A stretch of DNA of 64,000 nt from Selaginella moellendorffii. Its lineage: Eukaryota > Streptophyta > Lycopodiopsida > Selaginellales > Selaginellaceae. This document shows positions 35,898-48,129 of the stretch, piece after piece; position 1 is the stretch's first letter; each line of letters begins with the position of its first letter. The position numbers and the translations under genes are program-made. The notes beneath the pieces were generated by a model. It was given only the letters and a program-made list of their open reading frames with translations, had not been told where the DNA came from and did not search any database. The stretch is taken from assembly GCF_000143415.4 (NCBI RefSeq), contig NW_003314404.1, positions 2,167 to 66,166 on the forward strand, in the 5' to 3' direction.

Positions 35898-38612
35898 TCA
35901 ATAGCTCGTCCATACCATCTTCCCTTTTCCTGTTTGGTCCGTTAAGGGTAGGGCTACTCTCGAATAGTGTCTGATAAACTTTCGATAGTAGTTGCATAGC
36001 CCCAAGAACGCCCTCAACTCATGTACATTCGAAGGCCGCTCCCATTCCTGGATCGCTTGGACCTTCTCCGGGTCCACCTTGAGCCCGTTCTGGCCCACCA
36101 CATGCCCGAGAAACTTTACCTCTTGTTGAGCAAAGTCACATTTGCTCTCTTTAGCATACAGTTTGTATTCCCTTAGTTTCTCAAACACCTTCGCCAAGTG
36201 TTCGGCATGCTCCTCTAGCGTCTCGCTATAGATCAGGATATCGTCGATATAGACGACCACGAAGTGATCCAGATAGGGTACAAAGATGTGGTTCATCAAC
36301 GCCGAAAACGTTGCCGGCGCATTGCACAGCCCAAAGGGCATCACCAGAAACTCAAAGCTCCCATACCTCGTTCGACAGGTTGTCTTCTCGACATCTTCCT
36401 CAGCTACCCTGATCTGGTAGTATCCTGACCTTAGGTCAATCCTCGAGAAGTATTTTGCCTTTCCCAACCTATCGAACAGGTCCTCGATCCTTGGCAAAGG
36501 GTACTTGTTCTTTTTGGTATACTTGTTGAGCAACCGGTAGTCTATGCACATGCGCATAGATCCATCTTTCTTTTTCACAAATAGCACCGGCGCCCCATAC
36601 GGCGACTTGCTCAACCTAACATACCCTTTGTCCACCAACTCCTCTAGTTGGCTTTTGAGCTCCTTGAGTTCCTTTTCGTTCAATCGATAGGGTGGACGAA
36701 CCACCGCCTCAGCACCCTCGACCAGCTCAATCTTATGTTCTATCGGTCGTGCGGGGGGCAACCCCACCGGTAGCTCCTCCGGCATGGTATCCTGGAATTG
36801 GTCCAGCACCTGCTGGATCACTAAAGGTACTTCTTCCGTTCTTGTCTTTTTTTCACTCTTCACCGAGAGTAAGCACAAAAAGGCTGCCTTAGTTCCTTTA
36901 GTGAGTTGTCCTCTCGTGGACACCAGGTTTAAGCATGACTCTTTGGCCTTGCTTTGCCCTACCTTTAGATCCTGGGCCTCCACCCTAGATCTTCTTCCTT
37001 GGGCATTCGCCAATACCACAAGGTTCCTACCTTGTCCATGTAGGGCTACCACGAACCGATTAAACCAATCCATTCCAAAGATCACGTCAAATCCCGCCAT
37101 GTCCAAGACGGTGAAATCCATGTCCACTTTCCATGTCCCCACTTCGACTCTCGCTTGTCGAAGTACCTCATCGGTACTTTGGCTACCCTGAACAAACTCT
37201 ATAGTCCTTGGTTCGCCTAGCCGCTGCACCGTTAGTCCGGCTTGCCGGACTATGTCTGCAGCCACAAAATTATCCGAAGCACCCGTGTCAATAAGGATCT
37301 TAACAAAGCTACCTTCGAGCTTCCCTCGGAGGGCTAGTAGATGTCGCGAACGACTCTCTACCAAAGTTGCTCGTGTAATGAGTAACTTTGAGTTAGGGAC
37401 TGGATCACATACCTCAGTTTGGACTTCACCCGACTTGATGGCCATATTGGCTCTGGCCTTCTTCGGGTAGGGACATTCCCTCGAGAAGTGTCCCGCTTCG
37501 CCGCAGTTGTAGCATACGTTGTTGCCCACGCTGCTATACGACTTGACCTTCTTATCCGTGGGTTTGTCTCTTTTCGCTTGACTTCCCCACGTACTCGCTT
37601 GCTGGCCACCGGATTTGCCTTTTCGGAACCCCGAGGACTCATTCTTAGAGAAACTCTTCTTGAATTTCCCCTTGCTATATGTTCCCCTCGGTTTGGCCCC
37701 TTTGTGAAACGTGGATCCCGACCCTGTCGTGTTCCCCTTTCGCAGGTTATTGTTGAAATGCACCTTGATGGCCGCATCCAACGCTTCCTTGTAGTTGGTC
37801 GGGTTCCAGCGCATCACCTCACTGCGAGCCCAGGTTTGCAAACCTGATATAAAGGCATGGAACGCATCCATATCCCCCATGTCCGTGACAAGTATCCTCT
37901 TTGCCATGAACCCATTCACATATTCCTGGATGGTTCCAGTCTGCTTCAGCCTACTCAGCTCATCTCTCAGATGCAGAGTGGCATTCGGAGGAACGTATGT
38001 CGCGCGGATCCTCGCCTTCATCATGTCCCAGGTGGCCACCGGTCCTTCGTTGGCCTCCGTTGTTCTCCACCAAGACTTGGCATTATCTGCCAAGTATGGT
38101 TTTGCACATGGGACCTTCTCCGAGCTCGGTAACCGCAACGCTCGGAAGTAGTCCTCCATATCGTAAAACCAATCCTCCACAACCTTATAGTCGTTCACTC
38201 CCTTGAACACCGGTGGGGGCTTTGGTTTGTACTTGGGAACTGCCTGAGGGACTGATTCCACTTCGGTCTGTTCGACCTTGTCTGGTTTTGCCTCAGTCCC
38301 TGCCGAAGGGTCCGCACCTTCTGCGCTACCAGCATCCGCAGTCTTTCGCTTTTTCTTCCGCTTCTCGTCACGCTTTAACTTGCGTACGAGAGTCTCCAGC
38401 AGGGCATTGGTCTGTGCCAACTGTCCTTCTAGCACGTCCAATCGAGCCTTGGACGACCGAACCTCGCCACCGGACTCCTGTTTGGAAGTTTCCTCACTGG
38501 AGTCCTCCTCATGCAAGGATTCCTCATCCATAGCCTCTTGTTCAACCGGAGGCTCCAGCTCCGGCGGAGGTTCCGTCTCCGCCTGGGTTCGCTTACGCCC
38601 TGCCCTTGCCAT
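35898..38612 (-). CDS. Gag-protease-RT polyprotein, copy 3 (904 aa, open)
   Basis: Same length, start and domain order as copy 2. It differs by scattered substitutions: Thr for Met after WWRT, Pro for Leu in YVPPNAT, Gln for Arg in GGQQAS, Arg for Lys in KKARAN, Asn for Asp before NNL, and the conserved Pro kept in SPYGAPVLF. It looks the least damaged of the three at the RT motifs. It lacks RNase H and integrase like its sisters. Confidence 0.92.
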   Translation of the reverse strand: MARAGRKRTQAETEPPPELEPPVEQEAMDEESLHEEDSSEETSKQESGGEVRSSKARLDVLEGQLAQTNALLETLVRKLKRDEKRKKKRKTADAGSAEGADPSAGTEAKPDKVEQTEVESVPQAVPKYKPKPPPVFKGVNDYKVVEDWFYDMEDYFRALRLPSSEKVPCAKPYLADNAKSWWRTTEANEGPVATWDMMKARIRATYVPPNATLHLRDELSRLKQTGTIQEYVNGFMAKRILVTDMGDMDAFHAFISGLQTWARSEVMRWNPTNYKEALDAAIKVHFNNNLRKGNTTGSGSTFHKGAKPRGTYSKGKFKKSFSKNESSGFRKGKSGGQQASTWGSQAKRDKPTDKKVKSYSSVGNNVCYNCGEAGHFSRECPYPKKARANMAIKSGEVQTEVCDPVPNSKLLITRATLVESRSRHLLALRGKLEGSFVKILIDTGASDNFVAADIVRQAGLTVQRLGEPRTIEFVQGSQSTDEVLRQARVEVGTWKVDMDFTVLDMAGFDVIFGMDWFNRFVVALHGQGRNLVVLANAQGRRSRVEAQDLKVGQSKAKESCLNLVSTRGQLTKGTKAAFLCLLSVKSEKKTRTEEVPLVIQQVLDQFQDTMPEELPVGLPPARPIEHKIELVEGAEAVVRPPYRLNEKELKELKSQLEELVDKGYVRLSKSPYGAPVLFVKKKDGSMRMCIDYRLLNKYTKKNKYPLPRIEDLFDRLGKAKYFSRIDLRSGYYQIRVAEEDVEKTTCRTRYGSFEFLVMPFGLCNAPATFSALMNHIFVPYLDHFVVVYIDDILIYSETLEEHAEHLAKVFEKLREYKLYAKESKCDFAQQEVKFLGHVVGQNGLKVDPEKVQAIQEWERPSNVHELRAFLGLCNYYRKFIRHYSRVALPLTDQTGKGKMVWTSY

Positions 38613-38671
38613 CTCTCAGCAATCCGCCTCTATCCTTCGCTAGAACTGAGATAAAGGCTCTGATACTAAAT

Positions 38672-39824
38672 TGTAAGCCACAAATTTTTCCTTTCCAATT
38701 TGCCAGCTTACCTCGACTATCCGTCCAACACTGCCTTGGCTTTCGCTAAGTTCCCTTGCCAAGGTTCTCGCCTATGGTACCAGCTCCTACTTGGTCTCAG
38801 CTACTCCCTGCACGAGCAACGGAGTGTTAGCCATCCATCCACGGATTCCCAAATCACTCCCAATCCCCCTCCCCGGGTTAGACTGGACTTAAGGTTCGGC
38901 TACACTCCCCACAAGCACAAACAGCCAAGCACACCAAGCTTCCAGGTTCCTAACATCCTTTGGTACCACAAGACTTGATCATGGGACCCTCTAAATCCCA
39001 AGTCTTGAGTGCAACACTTGCTTCGGGACGCCGGGGCGAAATACCGTGGCCTAGCGGCCCGGTATGGGTACCTCTCGCCCCCCACTTCCATCCCGAAGGA
39101 AGGCCCAAGCCCCTAGGAAGGGCGAGGACCAATGAGCCGCATGGTACTCAAGTGGGGCACCACTCCACATGAGCCGGGAGCACCGCGATCGGTTTCCCTT
39201 TCGGGAGTGGGAGCTGCTCTTGAGCACTTCCTTGGATGGCCCCTCCGGCACCAGCCAAGTCCATGCTCACTCCCACCCAAGGCCCCTCGGTCCCAGTCTC
39301 AACCTCAAGTCGGTTTGGAAGCCCAACTGGAGAGTCCCTTCAAAACTGGTTCCTGGACCTCACTATCCCTACTATACTTTTGGAACCCCCTACAGCCCCC
39401 CCCCCCCCCCCTGGGAGACGCACGCTTTGGGCTTTCACCCCTTGACCCGTATTAGTATTTGGACTTAGTCTCTGGCTCGATCTCGGACCCGATTTCGGAT
39501 CCGACTTCGGATTCGGTTTCGGACTTGATCTCGGACTCGATCTCGGACCCGATCTTGGACCCAACCTCGGACTCGACCTCGGACTCGGTCTCGGACCCGA
39601 TTTCAGATCTCGGACTCCGTCTCGAACTCGGTCTCGAACTCGGACTCGAACTTGGTCCCCGAGTCGGTCTTGGACTCGATTCCGGACCCGATCTCGAACT
39701 CGGTCCTAAAGTCGGTCTTGGACTCGATCTTCGACTTGGTCCCATCCGATGAACTCTTTGTCATTTTGGTCATGCTTTCGGGGTTCCTTTAGCCTACGAC
39801 ACCTCGGCGAGTTGGTTCCTTACA
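38672..39824 (-). repeat. LTR_A copy 4 (1153 bp), 5' LTR of the array in coding sense
   Basis: Same ends; run of 16 C. A few private transitions in the minisatellite region. Confidence 0.92.
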
Positions 39825-39829
39825 ATGGT
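39825..39829. other. Target-site duplication, right copy
   Basis: ATGGT directly after the last LTR CA. Confidence 0.9.
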
Positions 39830-41050
39830 GTCATTCCTACTCCTAGATTTGCAATCTAGCGTTATTGCATATTTAGTAAGTAACAAAAGTATGCCAAAAT
39901 CATGCTAGACATTGTCTGATACTATTTTGTGTGCAAGTGTTAGATATGGGGAGTTGGTCCTCATAGGATTGAGAGTGTACTATACCCTTGTTTCATAACG
40001 TAACATGCTTAGAATTTAGCTCCAAATTTATGTACGTTATAATACTCAGCCTGAAATGAGACTGACTTGCACTTACTAGTGTTGGAACCCTCACAATATT
40101 AAACTTAATCTTTCAACATTTCCTAAATGATAACTTACTGTATCTACCAAGACATTCTAGCTATCATGCCCTGGTTCTATTAGTTATTTATAAAAAGTGT
40201 TTAGATTTACTAGTTAAACATATCTATGGAATGTAAAGAATATCTTAAATACGATGGTGTTGTTCCCATATCCAAATTCACAATTTAGCACTATTCCATG
40301 TTTAATAAATTCTCAAGTTTGCCCTAAAGATTAATCCTAGAATTGGTATGAAAGTGGTTTAATATAGTGATGGGTGGGCGAGAGGAGGGGGAGGTTATAC
40401 TAACTTGAGACATTATTTAGCTCCTTTTTGTGTGTATTTGTCTTTGTTCTTCCTTCAACTTAGGTATAAGCCCAAGTTTCATATTTTTGTATTAGACCAC
40501 TAATATGCTAAAATGGCACTAATTTTCATTTGGTTCTATTTTACATGATGCTAGATGCTCTAAGATTGTCCCAATATTGTTTTGTGTTATTATTCCTTCA
40601 CCCTTTGGTTGTATGCTCAGGAGTTGTTTATTGCTCTTAGTCTTTTACTCCTTAGCTTACATAGAGTTTGCAAACACTGCTCAGTGTGAAAAGGGTCATT
40701 TTTTAAAAAACTTTTAGAGCATTCATTTCACATCTAGCCCTACACTCAAGAATTGCTCATTACTTATATCTTTTTGCTCCTTAGTTGTATACTCAAGAGT
40801 TACATTATACATCTATTTTTTTGCTCCTTGGCTATATATTTGGGAGTTTGACTCCATCCCTCTATTTAGTGGCCCAAGGTCCTAAACCTCAGGCCCCACT
40901 TCATTGACATGTCTAATGGTTAGGTTCCACTCTATAGTTATTTAATAGTAATACAACATAGGGTAAAGAGTAAAAACCATATATAGTATCAAAGGATTAG
41001 TCTCAACAAGTATTATCTAATAAAGTTGGGCAATTAATTTTGTTGTATAC
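39830..41050 (+). repeat. Dispersed repeat C, right part and second copy
   Basis: 39830 onward continues the repeat C copy split by the array. A further copy starts at about 40085 (TGTTGGAACCCTCACAATATT) and contains the uninterrupted site at 40250 (ATACGATGGTGTTGTTCCC). No coding content. Confidence 0.6.
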
Positions 41051-44000
41051 AAGTGGGGATAATTTTCTAGAATAAAGATTTTTCTGCTTATAGTCTATGT
41101 GGTGCCAATACCATGATTTGTCAGATAATGTAAATTGAATCTTTTTTATATATTTTTTTTGTCTACTACTCAGTATTAACTACTAAATACTTTTCATTTT
41201 TGTTTTACAAACTTGGAAATGTAAATGTTCCTGGTTTAACAACAAAATATAAGAGGCCAAGTTCATAGTTAAATTTATCTATACCCACCGGACTGTCTTG
41301 GAAATATTTTGCAATAAGAGAATTTAAGACTTAGTAAATTAAAAGCTAATGAAATATATGGAAACTATAAAAAAAAAATTGCTATAATTATGACTATTTG
41401 AGATATTTTTAACATCTCTATTCAAAAGCTAAAATGGATCATCCCATTCATATTGAGCCATAGAAGAAAATTAACATTTATTTAATTGAACAGGTTTGCC
41501 TTTATCTACAATATACTAATGAAGTTTAAGGATGTTTTAAGGCTTGTTTTCAACAGGCTTGAATTCAGAGAATGGGAGTGTAAATTAACAAACTCTAAAT
41601 CCCAAACTAAAACTCTAAATATGGTAAGAGTTTAAAGTGTTATGAATAATGATGCACTTTAGAAAATAATAAATAGTGGCATCCAAGTTGTTGGATTGCA
41701 AGGGACCTATTATAGGGATTATATAAGAAACATAATATTTAGTGGTAAAATGATTACTTTCTATCTCTTTTGTTTGATGCCTTTGGCTCTTAGTGTTTCA
41801 CTCACAGTCTATACCCTTTTACAGCTTTTTTCAGAATATATGACTAAATTTAAAGTAGTTGACTAAAGAAAATGTTTTGAAGCTTTCAAAACACTTTAAA
41901 ATGTGCTGTAAAAAATATGTTAGAGAATTTTATATGACTACACATCTTTTACATTCTAAAAATCCCAAGGATATTCAGTTTTTGGATTCAGCAATCTGGA
42001 TTAGCATAAGCATTAATGTGACTAACACACAAGTTTTATAAACCTACAATTCCTACATATATCAGATGGGATAATAGAAATAAAAATGGGATATAAATTA
42101 GGAAGTTACTAATTGGAAGATCTAAATGAAGACACAAGTTGAGCCACATATAGTTTAGAGCACATTTGGTGATGGAAAACAAGCCTCTTTACTTAAAAAG
42201 ATGGCAATGGCTATCCTATAACAAACCTTTTCAAATAATAGTAAATGGCTTCTTTCATTTTCTTACAGTTAAAGACCAATTTTTTTGTTTTATGGAGTTG
42301 CTGAGAGGGGTTTCCAACTCACAAAACTTTATACACTATATCTTTAGTAACTAATTGTAAATGGATTGCAATTATAAGTTAGTCTATATCTATTTCAATG
42401 AGCAATGTTGAAATATGAAAAACAATTGCCACTTTACAAAAATGGATGATTATAACAAGTAAAATTTGTAGTTTTAACTTTGCTCAAAACACTATAGTTT
42501 GTTTTTATATGCACGCCAGAAAATCAATTTCCATCAAATGTAAATGGCAAAGATCCTAAAGATTAATCAATCAAAAGGCATTTTTAGTCCAAATATCAAT
42601 AGGAGGGTGTGATCTAGAATGATGATAATTCATTTAGTATATCAAGAATAGAAAGTAAATATGAGGTTCAATCAAGAAAAAATGCTAGCAACATTAGATA
42701 TGAAACTGGTGGAGGATGGTAAGTATTTTACATTCGAAGGAAATTAACTTTACTTGAGTTTTAACTTCTTTCTTTCTTACTTTTTTATAGCATTTCACTT
42801 GTTCTCAGCATTGCAACTAGCAAAACTTTTGGTGGTGGTAGTGGTGATAGAGGAGCAAACCAAAAAGCCATAGCATCCTTTTGGGGTTGAAATCTTAGGG
42901 TTATTGTCATACAACACATAAATAAACATAAAGGTAAAGCTAGGGAAGATATCATACAAAATTTTGATGCTTGTATTCCTAGATAAAATCAATATTAAGA
43001 AGTTGAAAATAATAATATGTATATGTATGGATGCATACTCATTTAATTTTGGAGGTGTTGCTACCATTACTTTACAACAACATTTTATAACACTTCACAA
43101 CATTTTATGGTACTATTGTAGATGTGAAGACTTTGGATTTAGAGATTGCATGGCAAAGGAGTATTGGTATTGGTAGAGGTGGTCCACATGGATATAGAGG
43201 TGTTGCTCCCACTATAGTTGTTTGTGCAAGTCCTACTAATGGCATTAGTAGGAACACTAGCCACAAGGAAGATTATGCAAAAATCACAAATTAGTAATAG
43301 TAAAGAGAAATAGTAGAAAGAAAACCTCCTAATAAGAGTGTAAGAGTAGTGCTAGCAAGTATAAATAGCCCCACAAACAACTGCATACCTTTAAGAACTT
43401 TATGTTGTTATCCACTATAAGAAGGAATATATCATGCCAAACATTGGATTTATGAATGATTGAATGACTGCAAAAAAATAAAAGTAACATCATTTCATTT
43501 ATTTATAGATAGATAGTTTTAGTTAGTAGTGTTTATGAGTACTGATATGTCAAATAGCTAATACTTTCATTCCTTCTTGTAAAAGTGTTTTTTGTAGATA
43601 ATTTATGTCATTCTAACAAGTGATCAAACAAGTTGATCAATTCACTATATCCTCTTTCTTATAATCCTACTACACTCAAAAGTTTCCATTATTATTACCT
43701 GATATAAGAGTTGTTTGTTGTGGTGGTTATGCTCTAAATTCTAGTGCCTCTAGTAGCAAAGGCCCAAGCAAGAGCCCCTACATTAGGACTCATTAGTTAC
43801 CTATAAGAAATTCCTCAACCAAAGCATAATTATTAAATCTTTTATACTTTTCTTAAAGGAAGAAGGAAACAAGAAATAAATGTTTTCTTTACCTTGCATT
43901 AACATATTCATCCCATCCCACAATTTTTGCCTCTGACTGGATTGATATGCAAGTAATGAATAAATGGCACTATATTATACTATTATATATACTATAATAT

Positions 44001-44300
44001 AGTATTTAATACCCAAAAGAGTATAATTATATTTCTTTTAACACAAAACTTGAGCCTTGATTTAATAAGTATTTCTAAAATATTAAAATCAATGTTCTAG
44101 ATCAAAATCATGGAAAATATAATTTCAAAATCTCACAAATTTGCTCACGCTAAACTCTATTAGATCAAGGCTAATTCAATTTACACCATACCTAAAAAAA
44201 AATCATTAGGCAAATAACTGCCTTGTTAGCTGTGTTAGCAACATGTAAGCAATTAAAAAGAACAGCTTGAGAAAAATTTTATTAAAATTTAAAGATAAAG
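41051..44300. other. AT-rich sequence, no gene seen
   Basis: More than 3 kb with only chance open frames under 100 codons. Probably old, decayed repeats. No recognisable domain. Confidence 0.4.
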
Positions 44301-44304
44301 GGAA

Positions 44305-44548
44305 AGGGCCCCTAAATAAGAATACTATTATTAACATTATCATTTATACTGGCCCATTTGAGAATTTGCTTATTTCATTGTCAACATTATATTTCCCACC
44401 TAGAGCTTTACATTTGTTATGGTCCTTAATGTTAATACCTCTACTTGTATTCCCTGGATCTCATACCATGTCTCCACATGATCCAAGACAAGTGACAAAC
44501 AAACTAGACCTAAGAAAAATCACTAACTAAGTTATCTAGTAAAATATT
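44305..44548 (-). pseudogene. Decayed inverted copy of the 5' end and upstream flank of the mitochondrial carrier gene
   Basis: Reads as the reverse complement of about 48130-48440. In the best block (44394-44457 against 48275-48338) every difference is C-to-T or G-to-A, with intact anchors such as TGGTCCT and ATTCCCTGGA. Homology continues past the start codon into the 5' flank (CTAAGAAAAAT, ATCTAGTAAA). It covers only the first exon start and upstream sequence, so it is a truncated duplicate and not a gene. Confidence 0.75.
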
Positions 44549-45225
44549 TAATCTATGATTAACCTTAAATGGCCTTAGATTTCCAGAATTAAGATTAACA
44601 TACCACTATATCTCACTGTCCACCAAACCATACTCACCACCTCCATCCTTGAGTTCTCTAGAGCTTTCATGGGTGACTCTCATGTAAGCACCATGCAGAA
44701 TCTTGGTGCCCAAAAGCTTTCAATGGCTTGCTATTTCTTGGGATGCTCTCATGCCACTAGCTCCTGGGTGCAAGCAAGTTCTCTCTCATTTTCTTATCAT
44801 TTTCCACTCTCATTTATTTGTTAGTGAGCACTCCACTCCAAAATATATGAAACAGGTTGCCTTCAATTTTGGCTGGCTGGTGTTGATATTAATACTTAAA
44901 ATGAGTCACACAAATGACCTTTTGGCTCAATGCTCTCAATGAGTTTGGCTCTCAACCTTAGGGGCTTAAAAAAACCCAAAACCATGCAATTCATAGGCTT
45001 TACTCATACTGAAATAGATTGGAATAATATAAATGACTTAATAACTGCATCTACTAAGCACAGATTTATGCTTCACCAAACAATAAAAAATGACAGATCT
45101 TGGTGAATTATTGTATTGCTTTGGATTATAAATTAAATGTGATCATTCTCTTTGTAAATCAGTTCTCTTTCAAGAGAAATATACTACTGGCATTATTGCA
45201 TGCTATTCAAATGTGCAAACACCAA
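44549..45225. other. AT-rich sequence, no gene seen
   Basis: Between the carrier-gene relic and the Copia relic. No recognisable domain. Confidence 0.35.
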
Positions 45226-45885
45226 TCTATATCCACTGATGATAAACTATCTAAAGCAAATCTTCAATGCATTGAGGGGGAGAAATGGTGGATGGCAGAC
45301 AAGCCTTACCAACATTTTGTAGGATTTATCATATATCTTGCCGCAAGTAGGCCAAATATTACTACTAGTATTGTAAATGTGAGTCTTTTCCTAAATAATC
45401 CAAGACAAAAACACTAGTATGCAGCAAAAATTCTAAACTATTTTCGAGGTACATCCAAATTGGGATTGTTTACTCTGGTCTTAAAGCTTCTGAAGTCATC
45501 GGCTATACCAATGACTTAGGAGGATTGAAAGTCTAAAAGTGGATGGTGCTGTCTCTTGGGCATGCAAGAAACAAAAGACAGTTGTTCTCTTAACATGTGA
45601 AGATGGATACAATGCAATTACCTCAGCCACAAAAAAAGTAATTTGGTTGAGAAGACTTCTAGCAAACATGGGACTTCCATCCTACAATTGTCTACAACAA
45701 TACTTCAGCTTTAGCCATAATTGAAAATCTGGTCTTTCATGCTAGAACAAAGCACATTGAGATGCATCACTTTACAAAGGAGCAAGTGAAATGATGGTCG
45801 ATATTCTCACGAAATCTCTTCCAATAGAAGCTTTCAGAAAACATTGAGCCAAGCACATAAACTTCTTTATTGAACTATTGATTTA
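45226..45885 (+). pseudogene. Ty1/Copia retrotransposon remnant (RT end and RNase H)
   Basis: Translation with several stops and shifts follows the C-terminal part of Copia pol: YQHFVGFIIYLAASRPNIT (family: Y..lvG.LiYL..TRPDI), NNPRQKH, YFRGTSKLGLF, then an RNase H end with VSWACKKQKTVVLLTCED, ATKKVIWLRRLLANMGL, FHARTKHIEMHHF and a DILTKSLP-like end. It is plus strand and clearly dead. Confidence 0.75.
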
Positions 45886-46978
45886 AGGTAGTTTAGAAAA
45901 CTAACGTATTTGAATTTGATGCATTCCTCTCTCAACTGTGTCGAGAGATCTCTTTTTCTTTTTTTGTCTTACACCACGAATCATCCACTTCAATCGTGGA
46001 TGCTTGGTCATGTAGAAACTTTGCGGAAGTCTTAGAAACCAAATTCTTCGTTGCTAGAGGCCGGTGAGTACGCTCGAACTTCTTCATACGAAGAGCTTCC
46101 ACATCATAGTGGCATAAAAAAAGGGAAGAGTTCTTTGTGCTCAGGCAAGGACGTTTTTTATCTTATTCGATAGATCTGGTTGCCCCCGACTTTTTTGCGC
46201 GAGCTTGAAAGAAACACAGAGTTTTTCCCGGGCGGAGACAAATGATGCTAGCTCAAGTTCTTCTCCCAGAGGCTTGTGACCGTCATCCAAAAAAAAAGTA
46301 TACTTATTTTGTGTATAAAACTTTTTGTTTTGCGAATTGCATTGTGAAGTTGGACAAGGGAATTAGAGGCGTGGAGTACTTGATTCTCCACAGCAGTGAG
46401 GCCAGATCACCGAGAAAAAATGACTAAAAGAAAGCTTTTTTTTAATTCTTCCACTCTTCGCGAGCCAGGTTCTACTCGTCATCCTTTCGTGAACTGACAT
46501 GAAAAAACTAATCTCGTGGAAGGACGTCGCCGAAACTTCATTAACAGGAGCTTTGACGTGGGAGATTTTGTCTCAAGTAAGCGCGTGAGCTCGGCCAAAT
46601 GGCACGTATTTGCAATTATTTAAATATCAGGTCCTGGAGGATGTAAGTTGTCTCTTGCTCGGTCGCGGGACACGCTATTGAACTGTTGCTTGACAGGAAC
46701 CTTGAATGCGTCCAGCGTAATGGGAGCTCCTCCCTGGCTCACATCAGATCACTTGTTCCAGAAGAATTCATCCAATTGCTGAGCGGCCGACGTGCATTGC
46801 ACGACCGAAACTATTCCCCTCGCGAAGAGATTCGCTTTTAATTTTAGCCATACGGAACACATGCATCCCCCGACATAAATTCACTCGAGCACCAAAAACC
46901 TCGGTGTACCGATCTTTCCATCAATCGATCTATCGCCACCAAAGTTAATGCTGCTGGCGCTCCAAAACCTTTCAAACG
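45886..46978. other. Intergenic, upstream region of the hydrolase gene
   Basis: The composition shifts from AT-rich repeats to the GC-richer gene island at about 46.4-46.9 kb. The short frame 46242-46427 has no recognised family. No other gene seen. Confidence 0.4.
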
Positions 46979-47990
46979 ATGTTGCTGATAAAGATCGTCG
47001 TCACTGGATTCCTCTCCTCGCTACTACTGCTTAGAACCGAAGCGTCGGATGATCATCGCCAACACCACTTTGTTCTCGTCCATGGAGCCGGGCATGGCGC
47101 TTGGTGCTGGTACAAAGTCACAAACCTCCTCCATAAGGCCGGACACAAGGTGGACGCCATCGATCTCTTGAGCGCCGGGATCAGCAGCTTCGATCCCACC
47201 AGGGTTGGAACTCTTGTCAGATATACGTCTCCACTGGTGGATTTCCTGGAGCAGCTGCCTCACAACGGCACGGTAGTTCATCCTGTTCGGATTGATCACT
47301 CACGCTATTGGATTTCCTGTATACTTCAGGTCGTGCTGGTCGGGCACAGCCTTGGAGGCGCGAGCCTCACGTACGCGCTGGAGAAATTCCCGGAAAAGAT
47401 TGTTGCAGCGATCTACGTCGCGGGGCTGATGCTTCCCAGTGGACGCGCTGGCACCGCGCTCAACAACCAGGTTCGTCAATCGATCGATCGCTAGAAAAGA
47501 ATTCCTCAATGCTTGTGCGAATTCGCAGCTCCAGGGAAGACTGCCACTGCCCGGCCCTGCAGGAACCGTGCCTCTGGCAATCCCATTCCAGCTCGATCTC
47601 GTCCAAAATCTCCTCTACAATCTCTCGCCGCCTGAGGTAGGACGAAACCAAACCCCCATCTTCCAAGAAACCCCGAAATATTTCCTGGATTCCATCCAAT
47701 CGATATGATCGATCGATGCGCAGAACGTGGAGCTGGCGAAATCCCTCCTCAAGCCCGTGCCAGTGCTGGATCCCGCCGTGAATTTCACGCAGGCGCGCTA
47801 CGGCAGCGTCCCGCGCTACTTCATCAAGACCGATCACGACAATGTCGTGCTGCCCCAGGACCAAGATTTGCTCATACGTACCACTCCCCCGATCGGTGTC
47901 TTCAGGATCTCCTCGGATCACACACCCTTCTTCTCGAATCCTAGCGGTCTCGCGAGCGTTTTGGACCGCATCGCAAGAACGCTTCCATGA
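46979..47990 (+). CDS. Methylesterase/hydroxynitrile-lyase-type alpha/beta hydrolase
   Basis: Exons 46979-47272, 47330-47470, 47529-47636, 47724-47990 (introns 57, 58 and 87 nt) give 269 residues, close to the ~260 usual for plant MES proteins such as SABP2. HGAGHGAW (35-42) forms the oxyanion-hole motif, GHSLGG carries the nucleophile Ser105, Asp218/Asp220 in KTDHD is a candidate acid, and His247 lies in SSDHTPFF. Known family members cleave methyl esters of salicylate, jasmonate or auxin, or act as hydroxynitrile lyases; the substrate cannot be told from the sequence. Residues 1-23 are strongly hydrophobic and end in Glu-Ala-Ser, like a secretory signal peptide. That is unusual, since most MES proteins are cytosolic. 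A tRNA gene follows 47 nt after the stop. Confidence 0.9.
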
Positions 47991-48037
47991 TCCATTTAAC
48001 CCTTTCCATCTTCAAACAACTAACCTGCTTAAGCAAA

Positions 48038-48118
48038 GTTGACATGGCCGAGTTGGTCTAAGGCGCCAGATTAAGGTTCTGGTCCGCAAGGGCGTGGGTT
48101 CGAATCCCACTGTCAACA
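48038..48118 (+). tRNA. tRNA-Leu (anticodon AAG)
   Basis: 81 nt. Acceptor arms GTTGACA and TGTCAAC pair fully. The anticodon stem CCAGA/TCTGG encloses loop TTAAGGT with AAG at 48073-48075. A long variable arm (class II) is present, and the T loop is GGTTCGAATCC. The A-box TGGCCGAGTTGG and this B-box are intact. A T5 run at 48125-48129 can end pol III transcription. CCA is not encoded, as expected for a nuclear gene. Confidence 0.97.
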
Positions 48119-48124
48119 GACACC

Positions 48125-48129
48125 TTTTT
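48125..48129 (+). terminator. Pol III terminator of tRNA-Leu
   Basis: Run of five T, 6 nt after the tRNA 3' end. Confidence 0.75.

Larger units (their letters stand above)
23660..39824 (-). mobile_element. Tandem Ty3/Gypsy LTR retrotransposon array: four LTRs, three internal regions
   Basis: Order on the plus strand: LTR 23660-24810, internal 24811-28664, LTR 28665-29814, internal 29815-33668, LTR 33669-34817, internal 34818-38671, LTR 38672-39824. Coding is on the minus strand. The outer ends are flanked by ATGGT (23655-23659 and 39825-39829), and no target duplication separates the inner units. The element therefore inserted once and then gained units in place. Unequal recombination between LTRs, or template switching during reverse transcription, are the known routes. 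The copies are nearly identical but carry private substitutions, which argues against a pure assembly duplication. Chromodomain and Gag-PR-RT order place it in the Gypsy chromoviruses. Confidence 0.92.

Noticed and set aside
23660-39824. Whole tandem array as an assembly duplication
   Set aside because: Units carry private substitutions, different C-tract lengths and one private stop codon, and the outer target duplication is clean. I keep long-read confirmation as the test.
23655-39829. CRISPR array or bacterial repeat system, because of regular 5-kb direct repeats
   Set aside because: Repeats are LTRs of a Gypsy element with PBS, PPT and Gag-pol, in a plant genome; there are no short regular spacers or cas-type genes.
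46242-46427. 61-codon frame upstream of the hydrolase
   Set aside because: No family features and no conserved context; likely chance or leader sequence.
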